A stretch of 9,075 nucleotides of DNA from Actinomycetes bacterium (GTDB lineage: Bacteria; Actinomycetota; Actinomycetes; Propionibacteriales; Propionibacteriaceae): positions 1-9,075 of the forward strand of contig WQUE01000295.1 of the NCBI GenBank assembly GCA_009785885.1. Direction: 5' to 3'. Positions 6,917 to 9,075 of the stretch are shown one piece after another. A program made the translations under genes and the position numbers. Position 1 is the stretch's first letter, and each line of letters starts with the position of its first letter. Under the pieces are notes generated by a model. The model was not told the origin of the DNA and did no database searches. It saw nothing but the letters and a program-made list of their open reading frames with translations.

Positions 6917-7007
6917 GGGGCAGTCGGGCAGCGGGGCTCGCCTCGGATGCGGCCGGTCGAGCGGATCGGACCTCCGGTGCGTGGTCGGCAGGAGACTCGG
7001 CGTGACC

Positions 7008-7013
7008 AAGGAG
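7008..7013 (+). promoter_or_regulatory. Ribosome binding site AAGGAG of the phosphorylase gene
   Basis: AAGGAG lies 11 nt before the ATG at 7025, a little longer than ideal. A second purine site, CAGGAG at 6989-6994, is 7 nt from an out-of-frame GTG at 7002. Protein similarity still favours 7025. The leader from 6923 to 7007 shows no convincing riboswitch or attenuator. Confidence 0.5.
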
Positions 7014-7024
7014 AGCGATCCCGG

Positions 7025-9075
7025 ATGCGGTTCGGCCACTACGACGACGACGCGTGCGAGTACGTCATCACCACGCCCGACACACCCCTGCCATGGATCA
7101 ACTACCTGGGCAGCCAGGACTTCTTCAGCCTGATCTCCCATCGGGGCGGCGGCTACAGCTTCTACCGTGATGCCAGGCTGCGGCGCCTGACCCGCTTCCG
7201 CTACGCCTCGGTCCCGGCCGACAACGACGGACGCTACCTGTTCCTCAACGACGGCGGGGACGTCTGGACGCCCACGTCCGCCCCGGTACGGGCCGCCCTG
7301 GACGCGTTCGAGTGCCGCCACGGGCTCGGCTACTCCACGATCACGGGGGAACGCGGGGGCGTGCGGGCGCAGACCACGTACTTCGTGCCCCTCGACGCGA
7401 CGTGCGAGGTGCAGCACGTGCGGTTGACGAACACGTCCGGGATACACAAGCACCTCACGGCGTTCAGCTACGTCGAATGGTGCCTGTGGGACGCCCTCGA
7501 CGACATGCTGAACCTCCAGCGCAACCTGAGTCTCGCCGAACTGGAGGTCGAGGACTCCACGATCTACCACAGGACGGAGTACCGGGAACGTCGCAACCAC
7601 TACGCCTTCTACGGGGTCAACGCGCCCGTCGCCGGGTTCGACACCGACCGCGACGCCTTCATCGGCGGCCCTTGGGGGAGTCTCGCGTCCGCAGCGGTGC
7701 CCCGCGCGGGCCGTCCCGGCAACTCGCTGGCGTCCGGCTGGTACCCGATCGCCTCCCACTGCCTGGACGTGCCCCTGGCGCCGGGGGAGACCCGGGAGTT
7801 CGTCTTCGTCCTCGGCTACGCGGAGAACCCGGACGACGCGAAGTGGGAATCGCCCGGGGTGATCCGCAAGGACGGGGCGCGCGCCCTGCTCGCCCGGTTC
7901 GCGACGCCCGCCCAAGCGGAGGCCGAACTGGACCGCCTGAAGGCGTACTGGCGCGACCTGCTGGGCCAGTTCCACGTCGACTCGTCCGATCCCGCGCTGA
8001 ACCGTGGCCTGAACGTGTGGAACCAGTACCAGTGCCTGGTGACGTTCAACCTGTCGCGGTCGGCGAGCTATTTCGAGACGGGCATCGGCCGCGGCATCGG
8101 CTTCCGCGACTCGAACCAGGACCTTCTCGGCATCGTCGCGATGGTGCCGCAGCGGGCCCGGGCCCGCATCCTCGACCTGGCCGCAACGCAGTTCGTCGAC
8201 GGGTCGGCGTACCACCAGTACTCGCCGCTGACGAAGCGCGGCAACCATGATCTCGGCTCCGGCTTCAACGACGACCCGCTGTGGCTGATCTGGGGCACGT
8301 GTGCCTACGTGGCCGAGACCGGCGACACCGGCATCCTCGACGAGCCGGTGCCGTTCGACAACGACGAATCGCTTGCCGCGCCGCTGCTCGAGCACCTGGT
8401 GGCGTCGTGGCGGCACGTCGTGGACAACCTGGGTCCGCACGGCCTGCCGCTGATCGGCCGGGCCGACTGGAACGACTGCCTGAACTTGAACGCGTTCACG
8501 TCGACGCCGGGGGAGAGCTTCCAGACGACCGTGAACCGCGAGGGGCGAATCGCCGAGAGCGTGTTCATCGCCGGGCTGTTCACCGCCACCGCGCCTGCCC
8601 TGGCGGATCTGCTCGACCGGCGCGGCGAGGCCGGGTTTTCGGCCCGCCTCCGCGATTCCGTCACGGCCATGCACGCGGCGATCCGCGACCACGGCTGGGA
8701 CGGCGCGTGGTTCCGCCGGGCGTACGACGCGCTGGGCGATCCCGTCGGTTCGGCGGGCAACGAGGAGGGCCGGATCTTCATCGAGCCGCAGGGCATGTGC
8801 GTGATCGGCGGCGCCGGCGTGCACGACGGCCGCGCGAGGGCGGCGCTGGACTCGGTGGCGGAGCGGCTGGCCGGGGAGCACGGTATCGCGCTGGTCGCCC
8901 CGCCGTACACGCGCTACCACCTGGAGTTGGGCGAGATCAGCAGCTACCCGCCGGGCTACAAGGAGAACGGTGGCGTGTTCTGCCACAACAACCCGTGGAT
9001 CATCATGGCCGAGGCGATCGCGGGCTCCCCGGAGCGGGCGTTCGACTACTACAAGCGGATCGCCCCCGCGTACCG
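7025..9075 (+). CDS. cbp: Cellobiose phosphorylase (GH94), 3'-truncated by window end
   Basis: This enzyme converts cellobiose plus phosphate to alpha-glucose-1-phosphate and glucose (EC 2.4.1.20) in the cytoplasm, saving ATP in cellobiose catabolism. The frame has no stop through the last base, giving 683 codons; the family is usually about 810-820 residues, so roughly 130-140 C-terminal residues are missing. The start MRFGHYDDDACEYVITTP and the following PWINYLG match the classic N-terminus. An in-frame GTG at 6977 would add 16 residues with no good ribosome site. Later landmarks: FSYVEWCLWDALDD, TEYRERRNHYAFY, WNQYQC, then GIGRGIGFRDSNQD (Arg356 and Asp362, matching the sugar-subsite Arg362 and Asp368 I remember for the C. 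gilvus enzyme), RADWNDCLNLN (Trp482 and Asp484; Asp484 corresponds to the general acid Asp490), Glu637, and GYKENGGVFCHNNPW (His654, matching a phosphate-contacting His). There is no signal peptide. The conserved residues indicate an active cellobiose-specific enzyme rather than the chitobiose or cellodextrin relatives. It is probably controlled by the LacI-type operator upstream. Confidence 0.95.
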   Translation, partial: MRFGHYDDDACEYVITTPDTPLPWINYLGSQDFFSLISHRGGGYSFYRDARLRRLTRFRYASVPADNDGRYLFLNDGGDVWTPTSAPVRAALDAFECRHGLGYSTITGERGGVRAQTTYFVPLDATCEVQHVRLTNTSGIHKHLTAFSYVEWCLWDALDDMLNLQRNLSLAELEVEDSTIYHRTEYRERRNHYAFYGVNAPVAGFDTDRDAFIGGPWGSLASAAVPRAGRPGNSLASGWYPIASHCLDVPLAPGETREFVFVLGYAENPDDAKWESPGVIRKDGARALLARFATPAQAEAELDRLKAYWRDLLGQFHVDSSDPALNRGLNVWNQYQCLVTFNLSRSASYFETGIGRGIGFRDSNQDLLGIVAMVPQRARARILDLAATQFVDGSAYHQYSPLTKRGNHDLGSGFNDDPLWLIWGTCAYVAETGDTGILDEPVPFDNDESLAAPLLEHLVASWRHVVDNLGPHGLPLIGRADWNDCLNLNAFTSTPGESFQTTVNREGRIAESVFIAGLFTATAPALADLLDRRGEAGFSARLRDSVTAMHAAIRDHGWDGAWFRRAYDALGDPVGSAGNEEGRIFIEPQGMCVIGGAGVHDGRARAALDSVAERLAGEHGIALVAPPYTRYHLELGEISSYPPGYKENGGVFCHNNPWIIMAEAIAGSPERAFDYYKRIAPAY

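Noticed and set aside
6977..7024. In-frame GTG at 6977 as the phosphorylase start
   Set aside because: It would add 16 residues absent from the family and lacks a ribosome site; ATG at 7025 gives the standard N-terminus.
5726..8986. A continuous 1086-codon minus-strand open frame through the nuclease gene and against the phosphorylase gene
   Set aside because: Only the part from 6679 down matches a protein family and has a ribosome site. The rest is antisense to the phosphorylase; long stop-free antisense frames are expected in GC-rich coding DNA.

Overview
The window comes from a very GC-rich bacterium with G or C at nearly every third codon position. The cellobiose phosphorylase closely resembles what I remember of the Cellulomonas gilvus enzyme, and the LacI-type operator beside it is of the actinobacterial kind. 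An actinomycete (Actinomycetota), possibly of the Micrococcales or a related order, is therefore the best guess. I cannot name the genus from sequence alone.

Layout. (1) Positions 1-5674, plus strand: the 3' part (1890 codons visible) of a giant surface protein built from tandem Ig-like domains, open at its 5' end. Two domain types, A and B, alternate in five complete pairs, each domain carrying exactly one cysteine. Two cysteine-free domains sit between pairs 4 and 5. Five repeats with a GFAPGE-like motif, joined by Thr/Pro-rich linkers, lead to one C-terminal membrane segment and a short basic tail. (2) Positions 5684-5720: a perfect 13-bp hairpin between convergent genes, probably a bidirectional terminator. 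(3) Positions 5726-6679, minus strand: a 317-residue endonuclease/exonuclease/phosphatase (DNase I-fold) protein with a strong ribosome binding site. (4) Positions 6680-7024: a divergent intergenic region with a CebR/CelR-like LacI-family operator overlapping the -35 of a predicted promoter that reads rightward. (5) Positions 7025-9075, plus strand: the first 683 codons of a GH94 cellobiose phosphorylase, cut by the window end.

How they fit together. The phosphorylase and its operator form a recognisable unit: cytoplasmic phosphorolysis of imported cellobiose, probably derepressed by cello-oligosaccharides. The surface protein and the nuclease-like protein have no evident link to it. The surface protein could serve adhesion, but nothing visible proves a ligand. 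The most unusual signal is the strict one-cysteine-per-domain alternation, which by Ig-fold topology could place one disulfide staple at each A-to-B junction and none at B-to-A junctions. I saw no tRNA, rRNA, CRISPR array, transposase or integrase.
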